A DNA stretch of 64,000 nucleotides. Source: Bacillota bacterium (GTDB lineage: Bacteria; Bacillota; UBA4882; UBA8346). The translations under genes were made by a program, and so were the position numbers. Within the stretch, counting starts at the first letter, position 1. Each line of letters opens with the position of its first letter. Shown one piece after another: positions 18,135 through 26,517 of the stretch. The DNA lies in contig JARKQY010000009.1 of the NCBI GenBank assembly GCA_029974635.1, positions 23,257 through 87,256 of the forward strand, in the 5' to 3' direction. The notes under the pieces were generated by a model that worked only from the letters and a program-made list of their open reading frames with translations, was not told where the DNA came from and searched no databases.

Positions 18135-18245
18135 ATGAAAAAGCTGCGTTGTTTCCTATTATCCGTGATAATACTATTATTTATTATTTCCATAGGTACG
18201 GCGGATGCAAATTATGAAACTCAATTGGTAATTAATTTTACATAA
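18135..18245 (+). pseudogene. Truncated secreted-protein ORF (signal peptide fragment)
   Basis: An AGAGGTGG ribosome site precedes ATG and a 36-codon frame. It encodes a good signal peptide (KKLRCFLLSVIILLFIIS then GTADA) and stops after only about 11 mature residues. In the -1 frame the reading continues briefly (LHNVAVNLRISNHCA) before another stop. It is most likely the 5' remnant of a frameshifted or deleted exported protein gene; a genuine micro-peptide is possible. The rest of the 18058-18400 gap holds only the palindrome at 18336-18356. Confidence 0.45.
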
Positions 18246-18335
18246 TGTTGCGGTTAATTTGCGAATTAGCAACCACTGCGCATGACAAGCTATCTTCAAT
18301 AACATCCGAGTCCGGGGAGGATGATTTTTAAAATA

Positions 18336-18356
18336 TGACATACCGCTGTCAGGTAT
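18336..18356 (+). promoter_or_regulatory. Nested palindromes upstream of the zinc-ribbon gene
   Basis: TGACA-TACCGC-TGTCA (18336-18351) overlaps ATACC-GCTGTCA-GGTAT (18340-18356), both perfect. They lie about 45 bp before the ATG at 18401, a fitting place for an operator or promoter overlap. WYL/YafY-type regulators often neighbour this zinc-ribbon family and could be the binder, but none is in the window. Confidence 0.45.
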
Positions 18357-18400
18357 CGGATGCTACATTTATAGTAACAAAATCAAGGAGGTTTTAGCTA

Positions 18401-18664
18401 ATGGAAAGCCAAAGATATTGTCAGTGCTGTGCAATGCCGATGCCGACGGATGATTTGCTGGGAACCAATCAGGACGGTACCAAAAACCAGGATTACTGTG
18501 TTTATTGTTTTAAGGACGGTAGCTTTACCGCGGATTGCACCATGGAGGAAATGATCGAGTATTGCGTTCCGCATGCGATTGAAGCAGGGGTATATCCCGA
18601 TGTCAAAGCCGCCAAAGCTTCGATGATGGAGTTCTTCCCTACGTTAAAACGCTGGAAAAAGTAA
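18401..18664 (+). CDS. Small zinc-ribbon protein (PF12674-like)
   Basis: 87-residue cytosolic protein. Cysteines at the start, YCQCCAMPM, and then CVYCFKDGSF and CTMEEM make the metal-binding pattern of the putative zinc-ribbon family; an EEMIEYC helix and a C-terminal FFPTLKRWKK end are also typical. The ATG follows a strong AAGGAGG site. Its function is unknown; family members are thought to be stress- or antibiotic-associated, and I cannot add more from sequence. Confidence 0.8.
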   Translation: MESQRYCQCCAMPMPTDDLLGTNQDGTKNQDYCVYCFKDGSFTADCTMEEMIEYCVPHAIEAGVYPDVKAAKASMMEFFPTLKRWKK

Positions 18665-18756
18665 CGGCCAAACCCTATCGATGGAGGAAACACCCGTGAA
18701 GATATTGTACGCTTGCCAACGGCCTTTAGTTTTTGGAGACGGAAAATTCGAATCCC

Positions 18757-18791
18757 GACCTGAAAGCTCCGGTATCCGGAGCTTTCAGGTC
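18757..18791. terminator. Strong bidirectional hairpin between convergent genes
   Basis: GACCTGAAAGCTCCGG (18757-18772) and its exact complement (18776-18791) are separated by three bases. It has no clear T-run, but the 16-bp GC-containing stem sits exactly between the zinc-ribbon gene and the 3' end of the SigY-like operon, overlapping the last gene's stop. Confidence 0.6.
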
Positions 18792-18990
18792 ATCCCTGCT
18801 TTTTACCAAACCATTCTTTTCTACGGGTCACCAGTAAATATACCAACAGCGATGTCGGGAAATTCAACAGTCCTAGTAATCCCCACAGCCAGGCCATCTC
18901 GCCCCGCTTCCGGGCATCAATGAAGATCCAGGTTCCCTGGCAGAGTAAAATAACAGCTACTAACATCATCAGCCAGATATTAAGTTTCAT
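18790..18990 (-). CDS. Small membrane protein, YxlD-like anti-sigma component
   Basis: 66 residues with two hydrophobic segments (about 5-23 and 34-52) joined by a charged loop. The features CQGTWIFIDARKRG and WGLLGLLNFPTSLLVYLL resemble the small proteins annotated as sigma-Y antisigma factor component (YxlD) in Bacillus and Paenibacillus. It overlaps the zinc-finger anti-sigma gene by 11 bp and has a GGGAGG ribosome site within that gene. It is the last gene of a five-gene operon, which fits the B. subtilis sigY-yxlCDEFG theme. The YxlD assignment rests on remembered resemblance and context. Confidence 0.65.
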   Translation of the reverse strand: MKLNIWLMMLVAVILLCQGTWIFIDARKRGEMAWLWGLLGLLNFPTSLLVYLLVTRRKEWFGKKQG

Positions 18991-19441
18991 GGATAAAACC
19001 CTCCCGTTCTTGTTCCCAGAGTAAAATGAGTAATGGCGCCTGCATAGAGATCAAACCGGAAATAATTGCCACCGGCAACCAATAGCCATAGCCTACCGCA
19101 AAAACAGCGCCGGTTACAATTAAAATCCCCAGGCTGATAAAGGCTGAGACCTCCCGTTTAAGCGGATATCCTGATTTTACCGGCCTTTTTGCGACGGTCT
19201 CCGTTACTAAACTTTCGAAATAGGAGATCCCCGGCACAGATACTCCGGCATCAACCGCAGTCCTGAAATCATTCAACCTATCTCCGGTGATCTCCAAATT
19301 CCGCCAATATAACCGGCAAGCGTCGCATTGCCGGAGATGATCAGTCAAATCTCTGCTCCCGGTTTGGTCTCCGGAATTTGTAATATTTTGCTTTCCAAAC
19401 CGATCAAGTAGTTGTTGTTGGATTTTCTGGCATTGATTCAT
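18980..19441 (-). CDS. Zinc-finger (zf-HC2) anti-sigma factor
   Basis: 153-residue protein likely to bind and restrain the ECF sigma factor encoded just upstream. Residues about 32-43 contain HLRQCDAC, the HxxxCxxC zinc motif of ZAS-domain anti-sigmas. Two transmembrane segments (about 100-145: FISLGILIVTGAVFAVGYGY and LPVAIISGLISMQAPLLILL) anchor it, with the zinc domain in the cytosol. The ATG at 19441 follows AGGAG by eight bases. It begins 15 bp after the sigma gene's stop. Confidence 0.85.
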   Translation of the reverse strand: MNQCQKIQQQLLDRFGKQNITNSGDQTGSRDLTDHLRQCDACRLYWRNLEITGDRLNDFRTAVDAGVSVPGISYFESLVTETVAKRPVKSGYPLKREVSAFISLGILIVTGAVFAVGYGYWLPVAIISGLISMQAPLLILLWEQEREGFIHET

Positions 19442-19456
19442 TGGTATCACTCCTAC

Positions 19457-19969
19457 CTATTCAACTATCGCCAAACCTCTTTGAAGTTCTTCGATACCGT
19501 TATGAAGCCTGGAACGGACCGTACCCACCGGCACCTTTAAAATTCCGGCTATCTCTTCATAGGAATAGTCCAAAAAATAACGCAAAACAATTGTTATCCG
19601 TTTATCGGTTCCAAGTTTCCGCAAAGCCGCCCGGAGATCCGTCTTTAACTCGGGATCTACAACTCCCCGGAGATCGGGGATTGCTTCGAAATCGGCTTCC
19701 GAAACTCTATGCCGTTGCCGCAACTGATCCCTATATATATTTGTTCCGATGGTAATCAACCAGGTCGAGAATTTGAAACGCTCATCATACAGCTTCAATT
19801 TTTCAATGGCCCGGACCATTGTTTCCTGAACCAAATCCTCGGCAACCGGTTTATCAAGCGTTATCTTCATGAAGTATCCCATCATCATCCGGTAATTCGT
19901 CTCCAACAGTTGCGCAAGAGCCTGTTGATTGCCTTGCCGGGCTTGCTGCACCAAAATCTTCTCCTCCAC
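19457..19969 (-). CDS. ECF sigma factor, SigY-like
   Basis: 170-residue group IV sigma-70 factor. Region 2 includes AEDLVQETMVRAIEKLKLYD and FSTWLITIGTNIYRDQLR; region 4 includes LRYFLDYSYEEIAGILKVPVGTVRSRLHNGIEEL. The best start is a GTG at 19969, six bases after AAAGGAGG; an ATG at 20014 in the same frame would add 15 residues without such a site. The order ABC ATPase, ABC permease, sigma, anti-sigma, small membrane protein mirrors the gene content of the B. subtilis sigY operon in a different order. Its target promoter was not identified. Confidence 0.88.
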   Translation of the reverse strand: MEEKILVQQARQGNQQALAQLLETNYRMMMGYFMKITLDKPVAEDLVQETMVRAIEKLKLYDERFKFSTWLITIGTNIYRDQLRQRHRVSEADFEAIPDLRGVVDPELKTDLRAALRKLGTDKRITIVLRYFLDYSYEEIAGILKVPVGTVRSRLHNGIEELQRGLAIVE

Positions 19970-20017
19970 CCCGCTCCTCCTTTGGCATTGATAGCCGGTC
20001 TGGAATACATCCAACCT

Positions 20018-20881
20018 TTACCCCACTTGACTCTCGAATAGCTTATTCCGGTCAAGATGGTGTTCGATCCGCTTAATCAGTATCCCGTCTATTAATAGCA
20101 AGATGGTTCCAATCCAGAATAAGACCATTGCATCTAAAAACAACACTCCGGCCATTTGGCTAAAGAGTAACGCCAGTACCGGCAGAATTATTAAACCGCT
20201 CAACTGGTATGCCTCTTGAAATCCCTTGACTTTGGCCGAAATGAAAACATTGACGAACGTTGCCAGCAAACTGAGGAAAGGTATTACCCAGAGTATCAGA
20301 AACCACCAGTTGGGGGCGGGGAAAATCAGCCGGTGAAACAATGGAAAAGCCGATATATTAACGACTACCCCGTAAAGAACAAAGCACAATAAAGCGACGG
20401 CCATAGCCGGCAGGAACGAAGCCAGCAATTTACCTGCAAACAAGCTCAGAATATCAATGGGGGCAAAGAGAAGACTCTCAAGGGTCTGCTGTTCCTTTTC
20501 CCCGGCAAAGCTGTTGGCCGAAATCACACTGGCTACCATCAACGGGATGATCAGAAAGAACGGGGCGAAGAAATAATTGACAACAAAATAAACCATTTGT
20601 GGTAGCGGTTCTCGCCACGTCAAGATCTCATTCCGCAAAGCCCCCGGCGGTAAACTATCCAGCATCCGGCCGATTTGATCCAGATTGCCGATTCCTTGCA
20701 GACCGCTGATGCGTACTCCGAATATCAACACTCCCGGTAGAACCACCGCCAAGATGATGGGCAGCAGAAGCATCGGCAGCCATATCTGTATATTGCTCCC
20801 GATGGCTTTCATATCTTTCATGGCGACCGCCCACATCGCTTTAAAGTCCATTGCTTTGAAGCTCATTCCCTGATATTTCAT
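20018..20881 (-). CDS. ABC-2 type transporter permease
   Basis: 287-residue membrane subunit with about six hydrophobic segments. Residues 28-50 form the first, and the ABC-2 hallmark SANSFAGEKEQQTLESLLFAP lies near residue 125. The start overlaps the ATPase stop by four bases (ATGA), with GGGGGG as ribosome site. The substrate is unknown; such exporters near ECF sigma/anti-sigma pairs often act in antimicrobial or envelope-stress export. Confidence 0.85.
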   Translation of the reverse strand: MKYQGMSFKAMDFKAMWAVAMKDMKAIGSNIQIWLPMLLLPIILAVVLPGVLIFGVRISGLQGIGNLDQIGRMLDSLPPGALRNEILTWREPLPQMVYFVVNYFFAPFFLIIPLMVASVISANSFAGEKEQQTLESLLFAPIDILSLFAGKLLASFLPAMAVALLCFVLYGVVVNISAFPLFHRLIFPAPNWWFLILWVIPFLSLLATFVNVFISAKVKGFQEAYQLSGLIILPVLALLFSQMAGVLFLDAMVLFWIGTILLLIDGILIKRIEHHLDRNKLFESQVG

Positions 20882-21789
20882 CTTGAATCCCCCCTCACCT
20901 TGAAGTACAAAGTTTCCAGATCCCGGCCGGTAATTTCAGCGGTATACAGCGGAGCTTCGGCCAGAATCGCCCTTAACACCTCGGGGATCCGTTCTTTGCT
21001 TTCCACCCGGAATGTATAATGCCCCGGTTTCCGGTGAATAATGGGGAATCCTAAAAAACTATCCCCGGAAACCTGTAATTCGGTTTCCACTCTTAGATCC
21101 ACTTCTCCCAGATATTTATTCTCAATCTCCGGCAGTGTTCCCTGATCAAGCACCCAGCCCGCGGCGATAAAGACAAAACGGCGGCATACATCTTCCACCT
21201 GCCGCAACAGATGGGTACAAATGAAAATGGTTACCTGATATTTCCGGTTCAGATCCGTAATATAGCGGGTCAGATCCCGGGTTCCTTCCGGGTCCAGTCC
21301 GGTAGTGGGTTCGTCCAGGAATAAAAGCGCTGGGGAATGCAATAACGCCTTGGCGATTCCCAGACGTTTTTTCATTCCGGTGCTGTAAGCCCCGACTTTT
21401 TTGCTCCGGTGCTCTTCCAAACCAAAGTCGGAAAGCAACTCCCGGATACGTGGGTTGGGTTTCTCAACTCCGTAAAGCCGCGCAAAAAATTCCAGATTTT
21501 CTTTGCCGGTTAAATTCCGGTAAAGTCCGGCACTTTCGGTCATTACTCCACTGCGCCGCCGAATCTCATCACCGCCGGTTTGGGGATCCATGCCGCTTAT
21601 CCTTATTTTCCCGGAGTCCGGGGAGATTACCCCGTTTAACAAGCGGATAGTGGTTGTTTTACCGGAACCGTTCGGTCCGAGTAACCCGACAATCTCACCT
21701 TGATTTACCGCAAAAGAGAGTCCGTCAATTACTCTTTGACCGCCAAAGGATTTGACGACGGATTCAACCTCAATGATGGGTTCAGTCAT
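20878..21789 (-). CDS. ABC transporter ATP-binding protein
   Basis: 303-residue ATPase for the adjoining permease. Walker A is GLLGPNGSGKTTT, the signature is AYSTGMKKRLGIAKALL, Walker B is LLFLDEPTTGLDPEG, and the His switch lies in FICTHLL. The C-terminal 80 residues form a DrrA-like extension. The ATG at 21789 follows GGAGGTG by eight bases; the in-frame start at 21831 is less likely. It heads the SigY-like operon. Confidence 0.9.
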   Translation of the reverse strand: MTEPIIEVESVVKSFGGQRVIDGLSFAVNQGEIVGLLGPNGSGKTTTIRLLNGVISPDSGKIRISGMDPQTGGDEIRRRSGVMTESAGLYRNLTGKENLEFFARLYGVEKPNPRIRELLSDFGLEEHRSKKVGAYSTGMKKRLGIAKALLHSPALLFLDEPTTGLDPEGTRDLTRYITDLNRKYQVTIFICTHLLRQVEDVCRRFVFIAAGWVLDQGTLPEIENKYLGEVDLRVETELQVSGDSFLGFPIIHRKPGHYTFRVESKERIPEVLRAILAEAPLYTAEITGRDLETLYFKVRGDSR

Positions 21790-21855
21790 TTTGTATTCAC
21801 CTCCACCAGTTATACGGAAAAGGTGGCCCAAAAGTTCAGAGGTCTCCTTTTATTT

Positions 21856-22464
21856 TTATCGTATATTAAATTTTGCAACTAATTCTTTGGCCTTTTTCCT
21901 GGTTTTCGGGCTTATACTACCGGCCGCAGTCCGGATAAAACGCGCGATCTTCTCCCGTTCTTTTTCCGCCATGCCGGCATATAACCCGTCGACCATTTCC
22001 AAAACATCATATTTCAACAATTCTTTCTGTTTCTCCGGATAATCGCAGCGTTGATCGATAGATAGAAGAATATCCAGGACATGATCCCTGATCTCAGGCT
22101 TGAAGCGAGTAATTTTAATGAGATTCCGGAGGCAGCAATGTCCCGTCATAAATTTTTCATCGTTGATATGCCGGATATAATCTTCAAAGATCCCGGAAAA
22201 TAGGTTTTGGGTGTCAACCGGTATTAAATTGGCGACGATGGTCAAGGCAATATCCCGGTGATAGGAATTGGAATGACCAAGCAAAGCGGCAATCAAATTC
22301 CAATATGGGTAAAATAAATCAGGCCGTTGTTGACTGGCCTTATCGACGATATAATAACAATGATAATACACCATAATATAGCTATTCGTAACTAACTGAC
22401 AAACAACCTCATCGCGCAAACCCTTGTCTTGTATCACCTGTGTGACAAAATCATCGATATTCAC
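21856..22464 (-). CDS. All-helical (HEAT-like) protein, unknown function
   Basis: About 202 residues, predicted all-alpha, with repeated helical pairs (for example YPYWNLIAALLGHSNSYHRDIALTIVANLI and HCCLRNLIKITRFKPEIRDHVLDILLSI, broken here by loops) that look like HEAT repeats. The only regular start codon is GTG at 22464, with no ribosome site. However, the frame is open upstream, and an in-frame ACG at 22506 lies seven bases after a strong GGAGGGG. That would give an N-terminus (M)DKQELIQKISDKNV, which reads as natural protein. The true start may therefore be a non-standard or mutated codon. It lies 66 bp upstream of the ABC ATPase gene. Confidence 0.65.
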   Translation of the reverse strand: MNIDDFVTQVIQDKGLRDEVVCQLVTNSYIMVYYHCYYIVDKASQQRPDLFYPYWNLIAALLGHSNSYHRDIALTIVANLIPVDTQNLFSGIFEDYIRHINDEKFMTGHCCLRNLIKITRFKPEIRDHVLDILLSIDQRCDYPEKQKELLKYDVLEMVDGLYAGMAEKEREKIARFIRTAAGSISPKTRKKAKELVAKFNIR

Positions 22465-22544
22465 GTTTTTATCGGAAATCTTTTGAATTAATTCTTGCTT
22501 GTCCGTGTTCCGACCCCTCCAATACCGATAAAATTACATTGATG

Positions 22545-23285
22545 TTATTTCCCGAATCGATGATACGATTGGATAAAGATCTTACCGGCTTTAACCTCCG
22601 CCAACAATCTCAATAAACCGGAGCTTCCCGCCTTGTCCAGCCATTGTTTTACTTCGTGTTTAGCCGCAATATAATGATAAACAGCCGCATTATTATAGAA
22701 TTTAAGTGGTGTATCAAAATCTTCAATACGGGATGGCATCCTGCCAATCCGTGATAGCTTAACCCATTCCGTTTCCCGGTATTTGGGACGGTCATCCAAC
22801 TGCATCGCCAGTCCTTCGTCAAACCAAACGGGTATCTTGCGCCGTTTCAGCACTCCGATCCGTTTTGCCAGTTCCGCATGGCCCATTTCATGGGCAATTA
22901 CATCAACATTCATCCCATTCGGCCCCAAGACAATATAAGAACCCGGCAATGAAACGTGAATCACTGCCGTACCCTGGGACGTAGTCCCATACCTGCGCAA
23001 CATTTTGGGATCTTCAGTGGCGATAATCACCGGTGCGGCGGAATAACTTCCGTATAATGCAATAACCCGGTCTTTGGCTTTTAAAACTTCCGACTGCAAT
23101 CTCAGGCTTCTGGCTTCGGATAAATTGGCATCGACATAAACATGATTCCCTATGGGTTTAAAACCAGGGGTCCAGTGAATCAACACAGAACGGACCACCG
23201 GGGCAGAAAAATAGGTTGCCGCCAAACTGATGGCAGCAAGTAATAAATAACCGATAATACTCCGTGAATTCTTTTTGCGCTTCAT
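22545..23285 (-). CDS. Membrane-anchored zinc metallopeptidase (gluzincin-like)
   Basis: 246 residues: an N-terminal basic segment and one transmembrane helix (about residues 8-30), then an extracytoplasmic domain. VIAHEMGHAELAKR is an HExxH zinc site and WFDEGLAMQL supplies the downstream Glu ligand, as in MA-clan peptidases of the M1/DUF2268-like type. The ATG at 23285 follows GGAG by eight bases. The alternative ATG at 23303 overlaps the stop of the NtrC-type regulator, so the two genes are an operon. Its substrate is unknown. Confidence 0.75.
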   Translation of the reverse strand: MKRKKNSRSIIGYLLLAAISLAATYFSAPVVRSVLIHWTPGFKPIGNHVYVDANLSEARSLRLQSEVLKAKDRVIALYGSYSAAPVIIATEDPKMLRRYGTTSQGTAVIHVSLPGSYIVLGPNGMNVDVIAHEMGHAELAKRIGVLKRRKIPVWFDEGLAMQLDDRPKYRETEWVKLSRIGRMPSRIEDFDTPLKFYNNAAVYHYIAAKHEVKQWLDKAGSSGLLRLLAEVKAGKIFIQSYHRFGK

Positions 23286-23299
23286 GATGAATACTCCGT

Positions 23300-24652
23300 T
23301 CATTTCAACTCAAACTTCTTAATCTTCTCCCGCAAGGTGTTCCGGTGAATTCCCAGGATTTCCGCGGCCTTGGTCTGGTTCCAACCAGCTTCCTCCAATA
23401 TTTGAAGAATGTGTCCCCGTTCGATCTCATCCAATGAAGTAAATTGGGCATCTCTAGGGACAGTTTTGGCGGGAGGGCCTTCCCCGGGGATCTCTTTTGG
23501 CAAGTGCTTAGCCAGTAAAACTTTGCCTTCTCCAAGCAGCACCGCCTTTTCCAGCACGTTTTTCAATTCACGGATATTGCCGGGCCACGGATATTGCAAA
23601 AGACTATCCATGGCCTCCGGAGCGACTTCGGTAAAATTCTTTTGAAACAGCAGGTTAAGCTCCCGTAAAAAATGATGGGTCAGCATGGGAATATCCGACT
23701 CGCGCTGCCGCAACGGAGCCATATAAATCGGGAACACATTGAGACGGTAGTATAAATCTTCCCGGAACTGTTTTTGTTCCATGGCCTGTTTTAAATCCCG
23801 ATTAGTAGCGGCGATGATCCGGACATCGGCTTTGAGGGTTTTACAGCCGCCTACCCGCTCATACTCTTTTTCCTGAAGCACCCGCAATAACTTTGCCTGC
23901 ATCTGCAAACTGGTATCGCCGATTTCGTCCAGGAAGAGAGTGCCGCCTTCAGCCATCTCAAACCGTCCCGGTTTCGTGGCAATCGCGCCCGTAAAAGCCC
24001 CCTTATCGTAGCCAAATAATTCGCTTTCCAATAAAGTTTCCGGTACCGCGGCGCAATTTAGTTTTATAAAAGGTTTCTCCAACCGGGAACTGTTGTGGTG
24101 AATGGCCTGGGCTACCAATTCCTTCCCCGTGCCGCTTTCACCACTGATCAGCACTGTTACATCGTAATTAGCAACCTTTTTGATCATTTCAAAGACTTCC
24201 TGCATTTGGGGACTTGTGCCCACAATATTCTTAAATACGAACTTCTCGTTCAAAAGACCGCGCAACTCTTTATTCTCATCGGCCAGCCGCCTCATTTGCA
24301 GTGCTTTTTGAATGATCAACCGCAGCTCATCCAGTTCAAAAGGTTTGGTAATAAAATCAAAAGCCCCTTGCTTTACAGCTTCAACCGCCGATTTTATGGT
24401 TCCATAGGCGGTCATCATGACAACCTCGGTATCCGGAGCTATCTCCTTAATCTTTGGCAAAAGCTCCAATCCGCTGCAATCAGGCATTTTCATGTCAAGC
24501 AATAACAGATCAAAGGTTCTCCGGTTTATGATATCCTTTGTTGCCACCCCGTTGACAGCGGTCTTAACCTCAAACCCGTCGGCCGTCAATACAGCCTCCA
24601 GTGTTTCCCGCATGCCCAAATCATCATCAACTATCAAGATTTTCTGTTTCAT
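23300..24652 (-). CDS. NtrC-family sigma-54 response regulator
   Basis: 450-residue transcriptional activator. The receiver domain (1-120) has the acidic pocket DDD near residue 10 and phospho-acceptor Asp53 in LLLLDMKMPDCSG. The AAA+ domain (about 140-365) has Walker A GESGTGKE at 171-178 and the sigma-54 contact loop GAFTGA at 218-223. The C-terminus is a Fis-type HTH (NQTKAAEILGIHRNTLREKI). The ATG follows GAGGA. It is divergent from rpoN, and the likely partner kinase is encoded at 26518-28404. Its most plausible target in this window is the -24/-12 promoter at 29515-29531. Confidence 0.93.
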   Translation of the reverse strand: MKQKILIVDDDLGMRETLEAVLTADGFEVKTAVNGVATKDIINRRTFDLLLLDMKMPDCSGLELLPKIKEIAPDTEVVMMTAYGTIKSAVEAVKQGAFDFITKPFELDELRLIIQKALQMRRLADENKELRGLLNEKFVFKNIVGTSPQMQEVFEMIKKVANYDVTVLISGESGTGKELVAQAIHHNSSRLEKPFIKLNCAAVPETLLESELFGYDKGAFTGAIATKPGRFEMAEGGTLFLDEIGDTSLQMQAKLLRVLQEKEYERVGGCKTLKADVRIIAATNRDLKQAMEQKQFREDLYYRLNVFPIYMAPLRQRESDIPMLTHHFLRELNLLFQKNFTEVAPEAMDSLLQYPWPGNIRELKNVLEKAVLLGEGKVLLAKHLPKEIPGEGPPAKTVPRDAQFTSLDEIERGHILQILEEAGWNQTKAAEILGIHRNTLREKIKKFELK

Positions 24653-25027
24653 GCCATTCCTCGAAACGCATATTGTAAAATTTTTCCAGATACAAACCGG
24701 TCATCCGCCCAGAAAGAATGAATGATTATCAAACCAGGAAAATATACCGGATTCAGGATAAATTTTATTTCTGCATACAGCGCAGGATTACCTCTTTTAT
24801 TCGGGGTAATCTTGAAGGGCTTGATCAGAACAGAATACTTAAGTTTTCTGACGATGCTCTCCGGCAGGAAAACCCGATCCATTGTAGAACAGATTCTAAT
24901 AAAACTCAAAAAATTTTTAGTTTTAAAAATATCCATATAAAGTACTTACGAATAATTTGCCTGCATAGATTTTGAGATGTAGGTTTTTAAAACATGTTGA
25001 GTAAAACCGGAACCCAGGGGTGGCCTA
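24653..25027. other. Divergent intergenic region between the NtrC-type gene and rpoN
   Basis: AT-rich. It holds an inverted repeat GATTACC...GGTAATC (24786-24811) with a 12-nt spacer that could be an operator. No -24/-12 promoter was seen here. A 95-codon minus-strand frame overlaps the NtrC start, but it lacks a ribosome site and protein-like features. Confidence 0.4.
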
Positions 25028-26482
25028 ATGAACCTTGAACAAAGACCGGGTACCACTCAAATTCAAAAATTATCTTTAACCCCCGAAATGAGACAATCCT
25101 TGATAATCCTTCAACTCCCGGTGGTGGAGTTACAGGGCTATGTTTCCCAGCAAGTTATCGAGAATTGTCTTCTGGAATACGAAACTGATGCGGCCACTGG
25201 AGATAGCGAAGGGTTGTTCGCGACGGATCAACCCATAGCAGAAAGTCTTGAGAACGTCGTTCCCGGCGATCCCCTTGCGGCAGATTGGAACAACACCAAC
25301 TATGGGATGGATTCCGCCCTAAAAATTTCCGAAATAAATATTATCTCACCGGATTATGCCCAATTTAGTCTTTCTGGAGAAACCAGTCTGCGAGATTATC
25401 TATTGTTTCAGCTCCATATATCCCCGGTGACTCCCCGCCAAATGATAATTGGGGAATACCTCATCGAAAACATAAACCATGACGGTTATCTTGCTGCTGA
25501 ACCGGAGGAAACTGCGCAGAGCCTGGGAATGGATTGTGCGGAAGTGGATGCTGTGGTGCAAATCATTCAAACCTTCGAACCCCCTGGAGTGGCAGCCCGG
25601 AATCTTAGTGAATGTCTTCGTATCCAATTAATCATCCAAAAAAATTCCTTTGAGAATCCTTTGTTACATCACCAATATGATTTGGCCTTATACATTACCG
25701 ATAATCATCTATCTGAAGTTGCGGAAGGCCGAATGAAGCGTATTTTAAAGAATATCAACCAACCGATGGCTGAAGTCACCCAAGCTGTTGAGCTGATTAA
25801 ACGGCTCGATCCGAAACCCGGCAGAAATTTCGGAAATAATGACAAGCCCAATTACATATTCCCCGATGTTACCGTAATAAAAAATGATCATCATTTCGTG
25901 ATTGAAGTCACTGAGATTTCTCCGGTAAAACTCCAAGTGAATCATTATTATCGTCAGCTCTTAAACCAGCAAGTCCACGCGGATTCGGAAGCCATCGATT
26001 TTTTAAAAGAGCGGTATCATAAAGCATTATGGATTATGAAATGTCTGGAACAACGGAAGAACACCCTTCACAAAATTACCGCCGCTATCGTAGAAGTTCA
26101 ACAGGAATTTCTGCAAAAAGGGCTCCCTGGTTTACGGCCTTTAACTCTGCAAAAAATCGCGGTCATGGTCGGGCTCGATGAATCAACCGTAAGCCGGGCG
26201 ATTCATGGCAAATATATTTTGACGCCGCAAGGCATGTATGCTTTGAAATACTTTTTTGCTTCGGGGGTACGGTCCGAAGACGGGGCCTCCGTTTCATCCA
26301 AGAGTATTCAAAGACTCATCCGGGAAATCATCGCCGTTGAAAATCCGGCAGCCCCCTTAAGTGATCAGCAACTGACGGAAATGCTAAATCATAAAGGGTT
26401 TCATATATCGAGGCGCACCGTTACCAAATACCGGGAAGCCATACTGATTCCTTCTTCCAATAAGCGGCGCAAATACTTATAA
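25028..26482 (+). CDS. rpoN: RNA polymerase sigma-54 factor
   Basis: 484 residues, normal length. Region I is Gln/Leu-rich (QKLSLTPEMRQSLIILQLP) and is the activator-responsive part; an acidic stretch follows. The core-binding domain has DGYL-type sequence (NINHDGYLAAEPEETAQSL). The HTH region reads LQKIAVMVGLDESTVSRAI, and the RpoN box SRRTVTKYRE (about 461-470) recognises the -24 element. It is 35 bp from the histidine kinase gene and probably co-transcribed with it, an unusual pairing. Confidence 0.95.
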   Translation: MNLEQRPGTTQIQKLSLTPEMRQSLIILQLPVVELQGYVSQQVIENCLLEYETDAATGDSEGLFATDQPIAESLENVVPGDPLAADWNNTNYGMDSALKISEINIISPDYAQFSLSGETSLRDYLLFQLHISPVTPRQMIIGEYLIENINHDGYLAAEPEETAQSLGMDCAEVDAVVQIIQTFEPPGVAARNLSECLRIQLIIQKNSFENPLLHHQYDLALYITDNHLSEVAEGRMKRILKNINQPMAEVTQAVELIKRLDPKPGRNFGNNDKPNYIFPDVTVIKNDHHFVIEVTEISPVKLQVNHYYRQLLNQQVHADSEAIDFLKERYHKALWIMKCLEQRKNTLHKITAAIVEVQQEFLQKGLPGLRPLTLQKIAVMVGLDESTVSRAIHGKYILTPQGMYALKYFFASGVRSEDGASVSSKSIQRLIREIIAVENPAAPLSDQQLTEMLNHKGFHISRRTVTKYREAILIPSSNKRRKYL

Positions 26483-26517
26483 AAAAAGATATTCGGAATC
26501 CGATACGGAGGTTCATT

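Noticed and set aside
18681..18923. 80-codon plus-strand frame after the zinc-ribbon gene
   Set aside because: It runs through the perfect hairpin at 18757-18791 and antisense to the YxlD-like gene; protein sequence is low in features.
24649..24936. 95-codon minus-strand frame upstream of and overlapping the NtrC-type gene
   Set aside because: No ribosome site, no recognisable motif, and it covers a divergent promoter region.
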